From: Corynebacterium suranareeae
Lineage (GTDB): Bacteria; Actinomycetota; Actinomycetes; Mycobacteriales; Mycobacteriaceae
Assembly (NCBI RefSeq): GCF_002355155.1
Contig: NZ_AP017369.1
Span: 186,001-250,000 of the forward strand
Length of the DNA stretch: 64,000 nucleotides
Direction of reading: 5' to 3'
Shown here: piece after piece, positions 34,677-43,640 of the stretch
Layout: each line of letters starts with the position of its first letter
Numbering within the stretch: position 1 is the stretch's first letter
Made by a program: the position numbers and the translations under genes
Notes under the pieces: generated by a model
Database searches by the model: none
The model's input: only the letters and a program-made list of their open reading frames with translations
What the model was told of the DNA's origin: nothing

Positions 34677-35003
34677 TTATACGCGTCCACGGCGCCAAGC
34701 CCATACTGATAAGCCTGTGCCCGCAACAGCGGTTATAGCCCAAAGGATCTGCCCTGACAACAATGAATTAAAGTAATCATCAGAGGGGTCAGACAAGGGC
34801 GCATACATAGTCCATCCATATTTCAGGCCCAGGGGCGCAATCGGGAGAAATGAATAGACGGTGAGTGCTGCGGCAAAGGCTGTGATGGGAAATACTACCC
34901 AGAACCATGGAAATCCGGAGCTTTGTTGCTTGGTCCGCCGGGGAAGGACTGCCCCAGCGACAGTGAGGACGATGAGGACTGCGAGCACTAGAAGCCATGT
35001 CAT
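34677..35003 (-). CDS. Small integral membrane protein, unknown
   Basis: A 108-residue protein with an N-terminal hydrophobic helix (WLLVLAVLIVLTVAGAVL), a second (VVFPITAFAAALTVYSF) and a third (ILWAITAVAGTGLSVWAW) ending in positive residues. The family is not recognised. It stands alone between the terminator and the DeoR gene. Confidence 0.6.
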   Translation of the reverse strand: MTWLLVLAVLIVLTVAGAVLPRRTKQQSSGFPWFWVVFPITAFAAALTVYSFLPIAPLGLKYGWTMYAPLSDPSDDYFNSLLSGQILWAITAVAGTGLSVWAWRRGRV

Positions 35004-35110
35004 AGAACAATGATGCCATTTTCTACGGAAGGCTTCCTTCAGTCACTGCGTACGCCAATCTGGGATGTACTTTGCTTGGTTGCTTAAAACTGCTCGGCGA
35101 CCATTGTTGG

Positions 35111-35878
35111 TCAGGGGGCGGGAACGGTAATGACTTGAACGCCTAGATCCCGGATTTCGGCGAGGATCTCCCGTGGCGCATCGGAGGTTGTGACCAGCTG
35201 GTGCAGGTCCGTGACATCTGCGAAACGGAAAGTGGAAACGTGGTTGAGTTTACGGGCAGCTACCACGAGGATTCGTCGATTAGCAGCGTGGATGGCTGCG
35301 CGCTTGTTTTCTGCATCGTCGTAGGTGGTGGTGGCCAACCCGTGTTCCAACGATGTGGAACAGGACCCGAGGATTACGGCGTCAGCGGAGAAATCTCTTA
35401 AGGCGGTGATCACTGCTGGGCCAGATAAAGCTAGGGAGTCGTTTTCCACGGGACCGCCGGGGATGAAAACGTTGGTGCCGGCTCTGCTTCCCAGAGCGGC
35501 CGCTGAGTGGAGAGATAAACACAACGCCGTGATGGGGCGCCCCGCCAATTCTCGGGCTACTGCTTGGCAGGTGGTGCCGTTGTCGATAATTACTGCTTCA
35601 TCATCAGCGATTAGTTGGGCGGTAGCTTGAGCCAAGATGTGCTTGGCCGCTCGGTCCTCAGCCTGGCGTACAGCAAACGGTTGGGGAGTACCGCGTTTGG
35701 GGACTCGTTTCGCACCGCCGTGGGTGCGGGCGAGAAAACCTGCTTGCTCTAGCTCGACGAGATCCCGGCGAATAGTCACCGCGGAAACCCCTGTTAGTTC
35801 GGTGAGAGCATCAATGCGTGTGATCCCGGGTCGGTCGATCGTTCGCATGATCACTTTGTGTCGTTGTTCGCGCTCCAT
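35111..35878 (-). CDS. DeoR-family sugar/polyol regulator
   Basis: A 255-residue repressor. The DeoR HTH is at the N-terminus (RIDALTELTGVSAVTIRRDLVELEQAGFL), followed by the ISOCOT-like sugar-phosphate domain with DNGTTCQAVARELAG and the C-terminal DDAENKRAAI motif that contacts ligand. It is divergent from a short open frame at 36055 that seems to be what remains of a target gene, and the shared region has AATGATC repeats. Its present target is unclear. Confidence 0.88.
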   Translation of the reverse strand: MEREQRHKVIMRTIDRPGITRIDALTELTGVSAVTIRRDLVELEQAGFLARTHGGAKRVPKRGTPQPFAVRQAEDRAAKHILAQATAQLIADDEAVIIDNGTTCQAVARELAGRPITALCLSLHSAAALGSRAGTNVFIPGGPVENDSLALSGPAVITALRDFSADAVILGSCSTSLEHGLATTTYDDAENKRAAIHAANRRILVVAARKLNHVSTFRFADVTDLHQLVTTSDAPREILAEIRDLGVQVITVPAP

Positions 35879-36311
35879 GTGATCAGAATCCGCCTTTTCC
35901 TAAAGAATGTCAACCCCGTACACTTCAGGTAAATACTGGTTAAAAGGTCTTTTTATTCCAATTAGGCAGTCATGAGGCAAGTGGGGGATGCCCCTTCGTG
36001 GACTGATTTAAATGATCATTTTCAATGATCGAGTAATCATTTACACTGTGGCCCATGAACAACCAAGAAGGCATTCAGAAGTCGATGGCGGCCAGGACAG
36101 ATACCCGTGAGAAGTCGGTTGCTACCAGTCAGTCAGATAAGCGGTGGGCCCTAAGATGGGAATGGTTTCAACACACCGGCCTGAAGATAACCGGGCAGTT
36201 TGTAGAGGGATGAAAACGTCGCTTTGGATGTCAATGACACCATGCGTCCAAGTACAGAAGATGCGTTAGGCCTTTCTGCACAATGTTGTTTTCGGAACTA
36301 CTCTGGCGTCC
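35879..36311. other. Intergenic region with AATGATC repeats and a gene stub
   Basis: This 430-base stretch contains the 12-bp palindrome AAATGATCATTT (36010-36021) and a further AATGATC (36024-36030) just upstream of a 52-codon frame at 36055. The repeats are likely operator sites for the adjacent DeoR protein (inference). Nothing else is recognised. Confidence 0.45.
36055..36213 (+). CDS. Short ORF, possible 5' stub of a lost gene
   Basis: ATG 36055 opens 52 codons (MNNQEGIQKSMAARTDTREK at the start, WALRWEWFQHTGLKITG further on). The polar N-terminus followed by an abrupt end looks like the beginning of a transporter gene whose remainder was deleted. No family is recognised. Confidence 0.3.
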   Translation: MNNQEGIQKSMAARTDTREKSVATSQSDKRWALRWEWFQHTGLKITGQFVEG

Positions 36312-36704
36312 ATGCGAATTGAAATCACAAGCGTATTTGTTGATGACCAGGCCAAAGCACTCGACTTCTACACCACCAAACTTGGGTTTGAACTCAAGCA
36401 TGATGTAACTGCTGGTGACTACCGATGGTTGACTGTTGTTGATCCAGAAAACCCAGATGGTGTGCAGCTTTTGTTGGAACCAAACCAGCACCCAGATGCA
36501 GCGACTTACCAAGCTGGAATTAAACGAGACGGTATTCCTGCTACACAATTTTACGTTGATGATGTGCAGGAAGAATATGACAGCCTCAAGGATAAAGGCG
36601 TGGACTTCATCATGGAGCCCACCGATGTGGGGCCTTCGGTGATTGCCATTTTCGATGACACCGTAGGAAACCTAATTCAGATTGTTCATTTGAAGCAGAA
36701 CTAA
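36312..36704 (+). CDS. VOC/glyoxalase-fold protein
   Basis: A 130-residue protein of the vicinal oxygen chelate superfamily: SVFVDDQAKALDFYTTKLGFEL at the start, RWLTVVDPENPDGVQLLLEP in the middle, and FYVDDVQEEYDSLKDKGV plus DTVGNLIQIVHL at the end. Members bind a metal with His/Glu residues and range from glyoxalases to dioxygenases. The specific activity is unknown. It overlaps the convergent SixA-like gene by four bases. Confidence 0.85.
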   Translation: MRIEITSVFVDDQAKALDFYTTKLGFELKHDVTAGDYRWLTVVDPENPDGVQLLLEPNQHPDAATYQAGIKRDGIPATQFYVDDVQEEYDSLKDKGVDFIMEPTDVGPSVIAIFDDTVGNLIQIVHLKQN

Positions 36705-37213
36705 CCCCGTGGAATGACAAAATCTGTCAACCGAGCAGAGTTTCTTACAAGCTTTGACCAAGGAGTATTAAATTCCAACACCGCGATGGCACTGGTGGGA
36801 AATTTTTCTTCCATCTGAGCCCAGCCGGGGTGTTCATCGCGGATGCCAAAATAATGGGCTAGTTCTTCTACACCTGGCCAATGCCCGATGAGCAGTGCGG
36901 TGCCAACTTCATCTGGAAGCCCAGTGATTAAGTGTTCAAATTCAGAGACTCGGTTTTCATAAATGTCATTGTGAAAACTTGCACCTTTTGTAGTCGCGCC
37001 ACCTAGTTGGACTCGTTCCCAGGTTAATTGGGTGCGGGTGACATCAGAACATAAGACATGATCAATTTCGCCGATGTGGGCAGCTAACCATTGGCCAGCT
37101 GCCACACCATCGCGAAGCCCACGGTCATTAAGCGGGCGTTTATGATCTGGTTCACCGGTGGACCAGGAAGATTTAGCGTGTCGAAGGATAACGAGGCGAT
37201 GTGCGGAGGACAT
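36701..37213 (-). CDS. SixA-type histidine phosphatase
   Basis: A 170-residue phosphoglycerate-mutase-like phosphatase of the SixA subfamily. The catalytic motif is LRHAKSSW (phosphohistidine His11), with RPLNDRG and the second His in LLIGHWPGVEEL. SixA removes phosphate from His in signalling proteins. It ends the minus-strand gene run that begins with the polyol genes and overlaps the VOC gene tail to tail. Confidence 0.85.
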   Translation of the reverse strand: MSSAHRLVILRHAKSSWSTGEPDHKRPLNDRGLRDGVAAGQWLAAHIGEIDHVLCSDVTRTQLTWERVQLGGATTKGASFHNDIYENRVSEFEHLITGLPDEVGTALLIGHWPGVEELAHYFGIRDEHPGWAQMEEKFPTSAIAVLEFNTPWSKLVRNSARLTDFVIPRG

Positions 37214-37252
37214 ACCCCAACCCTAGTGCGCAATCCCAGTTCAGCAATGGAT

Positions 37253-38773
37253 TTAGACAGTCACCTGAGCAAGAAGTGCATCGATGGTTGCCTCAGCACC
37301 AACAGTGTGCAGGGACGTCAAAGTATCGGCATACGCTTTTGTGAAAGGTTCCGCATCGACTAAGTCTCCGAAGATTCCGCGGTCGCGGATGAATGACAAA
37401 ATATCGGTGCGATTGTCGGCTGCGTTTTCTTGAACACGCTCACTCAAACGATCAACGATCTTGATCGGATTTCCTTGCTCATCGATTCCTTCTGCATAGC
37501 GTGCCCACGATGCGACGATGGCTGCAGAGAGCGTGACGTCGCGGTCAGCTGCAAGGTTTTCACGTACCACTGGCAGCAGCCACTTCGGGATGCGGTCGGA
37601 GGATTCTGCACACAGGCGCGGTACGGTGTCTTTGACTGCGGCGTTGCCGAATCGTGCGATGAGTTTGCGTCGATAAGCATCTAGATCCACGCCTGGAAGT
37701 GGCTTGAGTGTTGGGGTGGCTTCGCGCTCCATGTAGGCCAGGAGGAAATCTTGGAAGCGGGGATCTGCCATGACATCGTGGACCATGTGGTGGCCTGCGA
37801 GGTGGCCGAAGTAGCAAAGTCCCTGGTGGGAGGCGTTGAGAAGGCGCAGCTTCATCAACTCGTAGGGTTCTACATCGGACACTAACTGTACGCCGGCTGC
37901 TTCGTATGGGGGACGGCCCTGGGTGAAGGAATCCTCGAGGACCCATTGGGTGAAGTCTTCACAAACCACTGGCCATGCGTCGATGTAGCCGAGTTCTTCG
38001 ATCTCGTCGCGGTCTTCATCGGTGGTTTCTGGGGTGATGCGGTCCACCATGGAGTTGGGGAAGGAGACATTGTTTTCCACCCATTGGCCAAGCTCAGGGG
38101 ATACTGAATGTGCGAAAGCGAGGAAGAAACGCTTGGCCAGATCGCCGTTTCCTTGGATGTTATCGCAGCTCATGATGGTAAATGGCGCAGATCCAGACTC
38201 TTTACGGGCCATCAATGCTGCGGTGATCAATCCGAAGAACGTCTGCAGGGTAGAGGTGTCGCCAGCTTGCAGGGCTTCGCGGTCGGCAACGATGCGGGGG
38301 TTGGTGTGGTCGAAGTCTTCAGTTGCAGGATCGATGTTGTAGCCGCCTTCAGTCACCGTGAGGGAAACAATGCGGATTGAATCTTGTGCGAGAGTTTCCA
38401 CAGCGTGTGCTGGATTATCTGGGGCGAAGACATAATCAATGATGGAGCCGATGATCATTTGATTAAGAGTTCCATCAGGAGTTTTGGCGGTCAGGGTGTA
38501 GAGGTAATCTTGGCTGGCAAGTGCATCGCGCATGCGTACATCAGAAGGCATAACACCCATGCCAATGATGCCCCAATCCAGTGCTCTTCCTAGGTTCATC
38601 AATTCGTCGAGGTACATGGCTTGGTGGGCACGATGGAATCCGCCAACGCCGAAGTGGACGATGCCTGGGGTTACATCAGCGCGGTTGTATCCGGGGATCT
38701 CGACGCTTGACATCCGCGAGATTTCCTGCAGATTCTGAGCGTTGAGCTTGAGTGCGACATGTGGGTTGTTCAT
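37253..38773 (-). CDS. mtlD: Mannitol 2-dehydrogenase
   Basis: A 506-residue polyol-specific long-chain dehydrogenase that oxidises D-mannitol (and D-arabitol) to the ketose with NAD+. The N-terminal nucleotide fold has VHFGVGGFHRAHQA; the family motif K-x4-N-x2-H appears in KLRLLNASHQGLCYFGHLAG near residue 295. AGGAAAT precedes the ATG. It lies 23 bases after rbtT in the same direction, matching the C. glutamicum mtlTD (rbtT-mtlD) operon, which is repressed by the DeoR protein encoded upstream. Confidence 0.93.
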   Translation of the reverse strand: MNNPHVALKLNAQNLQEISRMSSVEIPGYNRADVTPGIVHFGVGGFHRAHQAMYLDELMNLGRALDWGIIGMGVMPSDVRMRDALASQDYLYTLTAKTPDGTLNQMIIGSIIDYVFAPDNPAHAVETLAQDSIRIVSLTVTEGGYNIDPATEDFDHTNPRIVADREALQAGDTSTLQTFFGLITAALMARKESGSAPFTIMSCDNIQGNGDLAKRFFLAFAHSVSPELGQWVENNVSFPNSMVDRITPETTDEDRDEIEELGYIDAWPVVCEDFTQWVLEDSFTQGRPPYEAAGVQLVSDVEPYELMKLRLLNASHQGLCYFGHLAGHHMVHDVMADPRFQDFLLAYMEREATPTLKPLPGVDLDAYRRKLIARFGNAAVKDTVPRLCAESSDRIPKWLLPVVRENLAADRDVTLSAAIVASWARYAEGIDEQGNPIKIVDRLSERVQENAADNRTDILSFIRDRGIFGDLVDAEPFTKAYADTLTSLHTVGAEATIDALLAQVTV

Positions 38774-38796
38774 AGGATATTTCCTTTCAGAAGTTT

Positions 38797-40185
38797 TTAA
38801 GAGCGAGAAGAGATGTCAGCGGTGGCATTGGCAGCAGAGTCCCCTAAAGAGTCCGCTAAAGAGTCCACTGCCAGGTCTTCAATGTGTGCGCCTTCAGCAA
38901 GTGCTGGCACACCGTCAAAACCGGGCTGGGTGCCACGGAGTTGGAGAGTCATCCAACCAGAGAGCAGGTACAAAGCGATCATGACCAGGATCAATCCGGT
39001 CGCTCCGATGAGTGGGTGGAACACTGCAACTAGTAGTGGGCCTACGGCAACGGCTCCACCAACGCCGAGGTTGTATGTGGCCATCGCTGCACCTGGGTGC
39101 TTGGGATCCAATGAGACTGCAATTGCAGACAACGGAACGAACCCAGCGAGGGATACGCCAAAGAGCGCACCGGCTGCGATAGTAATGCCAAAGACGATGC
39201 CGTTTGGAATGCCAGCCTGAACACCGAACATTGGGATGAAATAAACCAAGGCAAGGGTGATGGCACCACCGATTGATCCGCCCCAGAACACAGTGCGTGC
39301 CCAACCATGGCGGTCACCGAAGCTACCGAAGAAGGGGTTGAACGGCAGGTTGACCGCATAGATAACTGTGGTGAGGATGAGGAACCAGCTCAGCTGCCAT
39401 TTCAAATCATCGGTGAAAAATGAAGGGAAGAAAACAGCCATTGCATAGGTGGGGATGGAGTTAATGGTGCGGATGTAGGTGACAAAACGTGCGCGGCGAT
39501 CAGTGCGTAAAAGCTTGAAACCTTGCCCCAGGGTTTGTTTGACATCTTCGGGATTGGATACCAGTGGGTGGCGTCCACGGCGTTCTTTCACACCTAGCAA
39601 CGCAATGAGGGAGCCGATAATTACAAGTACAAGTGACACCCACAAGGTTTCGTAGAAGGTCAAGTTCACATATTGCATGGAAATGGTGGCAACCAGCGCG
39701 CCCAAGGTCGGTAGACCTGCGGAAAACGCTACGTAGAACCAGCCGACACCGGTGCCGAGTTGTTTAGGTGACGCGGTTGCAGTGATCCACACCAAGAAGC
39801 CATAGGCGAAGAATGGGTAGCCAAAACCACGAAGTCCGTAGGTTAGGAAGATTAGCCAGGTGTGATCGGTGGTGAGTGCGACGGTCAGGAATATCAATTC
39901 GAAGACAATCCAGATAGACGCTCCGAGGATCATCACTTTTCTAGGGCCCCAGAGATCAGACAGTGCAGCGGCGAAGAACGCTGCGATGGCCACGGCAACG
40001 CCGTAAATGGTCACCAAAGTTCCAGCTAGGGAAACGCTGAAGCCATGCTCAGAGCTTAGGAAAGGCTCCAAAATATTGGTTTCAACACCATCGCCGATCA
40101 TGAAGATGGTCAAACCGATGAAGCCGAAAATCAAGGGACGGGGGATGCCGAGGCGATCGAGCAGCCCGCTCTGTTGTACTGACAT
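38797..40185 (-). CDS. rbtT: MFS polyol transporter
   Basis: A 462-residue, 12-helix MFS protein of the ribitol/arabitol/mannitol uptake type. The loop 2-3 motif is ALSDLWGPRKVM, and the long conserved TYGLRGFGYPFFAYGFLVWI helix is typical of this group. The C-terminus is acidic and repetitive (SLADSLGDSAANATADI). It is first in the rbtT-mtlD operon and divergent from atlR. Known in C. glutamicum as RbtT/MtlT for arabitol and mannitol uptake. Confidence 0.9.
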   Translation of the reverse strand: MSVQQSGLLDRLGIPRPLIFGFIGLTIFMIGDGVETNILEPFLSSEHGFSVSLAGTLVTIYGVAVAIAAFFAAALSDLWGPRKVMILGASIWIVFELIFLTVALTTDHTWLIFLTYGLRGFGYPFFAYGFLVWITATASPKQLGTGVGWFYVAFSAGLPTLGALVATISMQYVNLTFYETLWVSLVLVIIGSLIALLGVKERRGRHPLVSNPEDVKQTLGQGFKLLRTDRRARFVTYIRTINSIPTYAMAVFFPSFFTDDLKWQLSWFLILTTVIYAVNLPFNPFFGSFGDRHGWARTVFWGGSIGGAITLALVYFIPMFGVQAGIPNGIVFGITIAAGALFGVSLAGFVPLSAIAVSLDPKHPGAAMATYNLGVGGAVAVGPLLVAVFHPLIGATGLILVMIALYLLSGWMTLQLRGTQPGFDGVPALAEGAHIEDLAVDSLADSLGDSAANATADISSRS

Positions 40186-40242
40186 GTGTTCACCTTTGTT
40201 TTATGAGTTTAAGTTCAGTGCCAAACCAGAAGCCAGCACCAG

Positions 40243-40267
40243 TGTTAAGTCCATGTTGGATTTAACA
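40243..40267. promoter_or_regulatory. Dyad in the rbtT-atlR intergenic region
   Basis: TGTTAAGTCC-ATGTT-GGATTTAACA, 10-bp arms with one mismatch, about 57 bases upstream of rbtT. Further related half-sites lie at 40345-40362 (CTAAC and GTTAG arms) and near 40375. A likely operator for the DeoR-type regulator (inference). Confidence 0.5.
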
Positions 40268-40435
40268 AAATGTGGCCAAGTTTCAGCGCTGAACTCACAG
40301 TTTTGTTTGGTTCGTGGTGTGAGTCACGTGAAACTAACAACAATCTAACGCCATCATGTTAGGAAAAAGCAAGAGTTAACAATAAAATGTTAGAAAGTGC
40401 TGGATCTAATCACATTTCCGTGGTAGATTTCTCAC

Positions 40436-41284
40436 ATGGCCCAAGTTATCCCCGCCAGCTCACAGGAAAAGCGTCGTGAGCGGATCGTGTCTTTTGTTAC
40501 CCGTCATGGCTCAGCTCGCGTTGAGGCGTTGGCGGAACTTTTTGATGTCAGCGCGATGACCATCCACCGTGATTTGGAGGCGCTAGCTGGGGACAGTTTG
40601 GTGGAGCGTATCCGTGGCGGTGCACGGTCTGTTTCGCCGTCTATGAGCGAGTTGGCGGTGGGGCAGCGTAGACACCTGCATCGCACGGTTAAAGATGCGT
40701 TGTGTATGGCAGCAGCGCGTTTAATTCCAGAAGGCGCCGTGGTCGCGATTGATGATTCCACAACGTTGGAATCTCTCGTAGCTCAATTGCCAGAGCGTGC
40801 GCCTTCGGCATTGATTACGCATTCTTTGAAGACAATGGCGGATCATCGCACCCGCGCCGGGATGAGTGATATTCGTTTGATCGCGTGCGCGGGGCTGTAT
40901 TTTGCAGAGACTGATTCTTTTTTGGGTAAGGCAACATCGGCGCAGTTGAATGAGTTGTCGGCGGATTTTTCTTTTGTGTCGACAACCGCGATTCGCGCAA
41001 CGGGTGAGGTGCCTGCGCTTTTTCATCCGGATATGGAAGCCGCCGATACAAAACGTGCGCTGATCGGGATCGGAAGTGTGCGTGTGCTGGTGGTAGATTC
41101 CAGTAAATTTGGATCGGCTGGCGTATTTAAGGTTGCGCCGATCGATGAGTTTGACCACATCATCATTGATTCGCAGTGCACCCCTGAGCAGCGGGAACTT
41201 CTGCGTAATTCACGCGCGCATATTCATGTGGTAGACCAAAAGGGTTTTGAAATTTCGCAGGCCCCTACGGAAGAGGATTTTTAA
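40436..41284 (+). CDS. atlR: DeoR-family polyol regulator (AtlR/SucR)
   Basis: A 282-residue DeoR-type repressor: HTH at residues ~20-60 (RVEALAELFDVSAMTIHRDLEALAGDSLVERIRGGA), then the sugar-phosphate domain with AIDDSTTLESL and the C-terminal DTKRALIG. In C. glutamicum the equivalent protein (SucR, renamed AtlR) represses the mannitol/arabitol and xylB genes. It is divergent from rbtT and is followed by xylB one base after its stop, so xylB is co-transcribed. Confidence 0.9.
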   Translation: MAQVIPASSQEKRRERIVSFVTRHGSARVEALAELFDVSAMTIHRDLEALAGDSLVERIRGGARSVSPSMSELAVGQRRHLHRTVKDALCMAAARLIPEGAVVAIDDSTTLESLVAQLPERAPSALITHSLKTMADHRTRAGMSDIRLIACAGLYFAETDSFLGKATSAQLNELSADFSFVSTTAIRATGEVPALFHPDMEAADTKRALIGIGSVRVLVVDSSKFGSAGVFKVAPIDEFDHIIIDSQCTPEQRELLRNSRAHIHVVDQKGFEISQAPTEEDF

Positions 41285-41285
41285 G

Positions 41286-42668
41286 ATGGCTCTGGTTCTT
41301 GGAATCGATAGTTCCACCCAATCTTGCAAAGCTTTGCTTGTCGACGCCGCCAGCGGCCACATCATCGACGAGGGGCGCGCGAGTCACCCAAGCGGGTCGG
41401 AGGTAGATCCACGTGCGTGGATCGCTGCGCTGGATCAAGCTACCGAGGGGTTGCTAGAACGTGCGGATGCTGTTGCTATTGCAGGTCAACAGCACGGCAT
41501 GGTGGCGTTGGATGAGCATGATGAGATTGTGCGGCCAGCGTTGTTATGGAATGACACTCGCTCTGCTCAAGCTGCACGGGATCTCAACGAGGAAATCGGT
41601 GGGGATCAAGCTGCAGTCGATGCCACAGGCAGTGTGTATGTGGCATCGTTAACCGCCACAAAAATGCGGTGGATGCGTGATCATGAACCAGAAAACGCAG
41701 CGCGCACAGCCTCTGTGATGTTGCCTCATGATTTTCTAACCTGGCATTTGATGGGCAGGGGCCGCAAAGTTACTGATCATGGTGATGCCTCAGGAACTGG
41801 CTATTACAGCACTCGCGATCGCGCATGGCGCCATGATCTCGCGACCTTGGCGTTGGGCCATGAGGTGGAGCTTCCTGAAATCTTGGCTCCCAATGAAATT
41901 GCAGGTACAACTCCCAATGGCGTGAAGGTCGCTGCAGGTACTGGCGATAATGCCGCGGCTGCACTTGGCCTTGACCTACAGCCAGGCGATGTCAGCGTAT
42001 CGATCGGCACCTCAGGCGTTGCGGGTATGACTGCGCAAAATAGTGTGCATGACCCTTCTGGCATTGTCACTGGTTTCGCCGATGCTACCGGCGCGTATTT
42101 CCCACTTGCCTGCACGCTCAACGGTGCACCAGTGTTGGAATTTGGCCGACGCATCCTCGGGGTGGAATGGGAGGAGTTCGACTCCCTCGCGTTGGCTGCC
42201 CAACCTGGTGCTGGTGGAGTGACTCTGCAGCCTTATCTGGAAGGCGAGCGTACCCCGAATCGCCCCACAGCACGTGGCGTTTTGGCAGGCCTAAACAGTA
42301 CAACCACCCGCGAAGATTTTGCACGCGCGACAGTTGAAGGTTTGCTGTTGGTGCTGGATGACGCCGTAACTGCCTTGGTAGATGCCACGGGAGTACCAGT
42401 AAAACGCATCCAACTCATCGGAGGCGGTGCTCGTTCGAAAGCAGTCCGAGAAATCGCCCCTGAAATTTTTGGCCACGAGATTGTGGTGCCACAACCTGCT
42501 GAATATGTAGCATTAGGTGCGGCTCGTCAAGCCGCGTGGGCCTTGTCCGGCGAACCTACCCCTCCGCAGTGGACAACACCTGGATCAAGCCCCATCAGTG
42601 CACCGAAAAACACTGAGCTGAGCACGCGTTATGCACAGCTGCGTGCAGCTACTGAGGATTGGTACTAG
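41286..42668 (+). CDS. xylB: Xylulokinase
   Basis: A 460-residue FGGY-family kinase that phosphorylates D-xylulose at O-5. It has the N-terminal GIDSSTQSCKALLVD ATP-phosphate motif, IAGQQHGMVALD with the substrate region, LWNDTRSA, and SIGTSGVAG plus LIGGGARSKAVREI in the C-terminal half. ATG 41286 is chosen; the frame is open upstream only inside atlR. It receives ketoses from the polyol dehydrogenases and feeds the pentose phosphate pathway. Confidence 0.95.
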   Translation: MALVLGIDSSTQSCKALLVDAASGHIIDEGRASHPSGSEVDPRAWIAALDQATEGLLERADAVAIAGQQHGMVALDEHDEIVRPALLWNDTRSAQAARDLNEEIGGDQAAVDATGSVYVASLTATKMRWMRDHEPENAARTASVMLPHDFLTWHLMGRGRKVTDHGDASGTGYYSTRDRAWRHDLATLALGHEVELPEILAPNEIAGTTPNGVKVAAGTGDNAAAALGLDLQPGDVSVSIGTSGVAGMTAQNSVHDPSGIVTGFADATGAYFPLACTLNGAPVLEFGRRILGVEWEEFDSLALAAQPGAGGVTLQPYLEGERTPNRPTARGVLAGLNSTTTREDFARATVEGLLLVLDDAVTALVDATGVPVKRIQLIGGGARSKAVREIAPEIFGHEIVVPQPAEYVALGAARQAAWALSGEPTPPQWTTPGSSPISAPKNTELSTRYAQLRAATEDWY

Positions 42669-42736
42669 CAACAAAACTCCCTCGACCGGACTCAATAGTG
42701 GACCGTCGAGCTTCCAAGCTGGAAGTGCTTTAAGTG

Positions 42737-42780
42737 AAAAATGCGCTGTATCAAGTATGAATAGATGCAGCGCATTTTTT
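42737..42780. terminator. Bidirectional terminator after xylB
   Basis: A 12-bp stem (AAAAATGCGCTG at 42737-42748 with CAGCGCATTTTT at 42768-42779), A-rich on one side and T-rich on the other. It serves xylB and the convergent DUF2848 gene. Confidence 0.9.
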
Positions 42781-42805
42781 GGTTTCGAAAATTTCAACTG
42801 GTTAG

Positions 42806-43501
42806 TTATCCAATTGGGGCAGGCATGAGGCTGACTTGATATTCAGCACTGATTGTTCCCAGTTGAACATCGTTGAGTGAGACTCCCCAGTTTTCAGAGA
42901 ACTGATCAACACCTGGCTTCATGGTGATTGTTCCAGACATAAGTACGGTGCCAGGAAGACGTTCTCCGCGTTGTTCGAGAACATCGAGCCAGTACTCTGG
43001 CTCGAGAAGTGCACTTACTGGAGCTTCTTGGATGGTGGTTTTGTCTTGCCCTACCCAAGCTTTTAGGATTACTTCGTCCAGCCGGTGAGCGATGTCTGAT
43101 AGTGGCCAAGCCTTTTTCCCGAGAACGTCTGGCGAGGCATTTTTAGACCATGCGACTCCGAATGTTTCTAGTTTGCGGTCGGTGTGATCGCAGGCAACGG
43201 TGAGCAGCTCTCTTCCTTGGTCATCAATCATGAGTGCCCACTCTGCCTCGCCAGAAGTTTCGTTGTGTTGCACCTGCACGTGGTTAGTTTGTTGCGCTAG
43301 GTAAGGGGATACTGGATAGAGTGCGGGGGTAGTGGTGGGGGCAGGAACGCCTAGTTCTGCAAGTTCTTCGATGTGGGCCCGGACTTCTTTTTGATCTTTG
43401 CCAGCGTATCCAGCGTTAAATAGGCGTTTCACCGTAACGGTAGTGGTAGAGCCATCGGGCAATTCAAATTCGAGTACAGGGTTGCCTGGGTGTGAGGACA
43501 T
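42806..43501 (-). CDS. DUF2848 family protein
   Basis: A 231-residue protein I assign to DUF2848, a family with a fumarylacetoacetate-hydrolase-like fold: an N-terminal LFNAGYAGKDQKEVRAHIEELAELG segment, PALYPVSPYLAQQ, and a C-terminal LPGTVLMSGTITMKPG. No reaction is established for it. ATG 43501 is preferred, with AAAGGTGG just upstream, over the longer frame to 43543 that would cover operator sites. It is divergent from an MHS transporter and belongs to a cluster with a GntR regulator and a nitrilase, so a hydrolytic step on an imported acid or amide is likely (inference). Confidence 0.7.
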   Translation of the reverse strand: MSSHPGNPVLEFELPDGSTTTVTVKRLFNAGYAGKDQKEVRAHIEELAELGVPAPTTTPALYPVSPYLAQQTNHVQVQHNETSGEAEWALMIDDQGRELLTVACDHTDRKLETFGVAWSKNASPDVLGKKAWPLSDIAHRLDEVILKAWVGQDKTTIQEAPVSALLEPEYWLDVLEQRGERLPGTVLMSGTITMKPGVDQFSENWGVSLNDVQLGTISAEYQVSLMPAPIG

Positions 43502-43557
43502 TAGTCCACCTTTCTGAACGGGGAAATTTGAAGCTTTTTTCAAATGGGGGTTCCCTC

Positions 43558-43576
43558 TGTATGCAAAGTGTATACA
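43558..43576. promoter_or_regulatory. Tandem GntR operator-like sites
   Basis: TGTATGCA (43558-43565) and TGTATACA (43569-43576), centres 11 bp apart, between the divergent DUF2848 and MHS genes. The second matches the core of the perfect TTGTATACAA site at 45678-45687 next to the GntR gene. Confidence 0.6.
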
Positions 43577-43640
43577 ATCTAATCATGATTCACGACACAT
43601 TCACTCAATTTCAAGAACAAATCACACCAAGGAGGAATTG

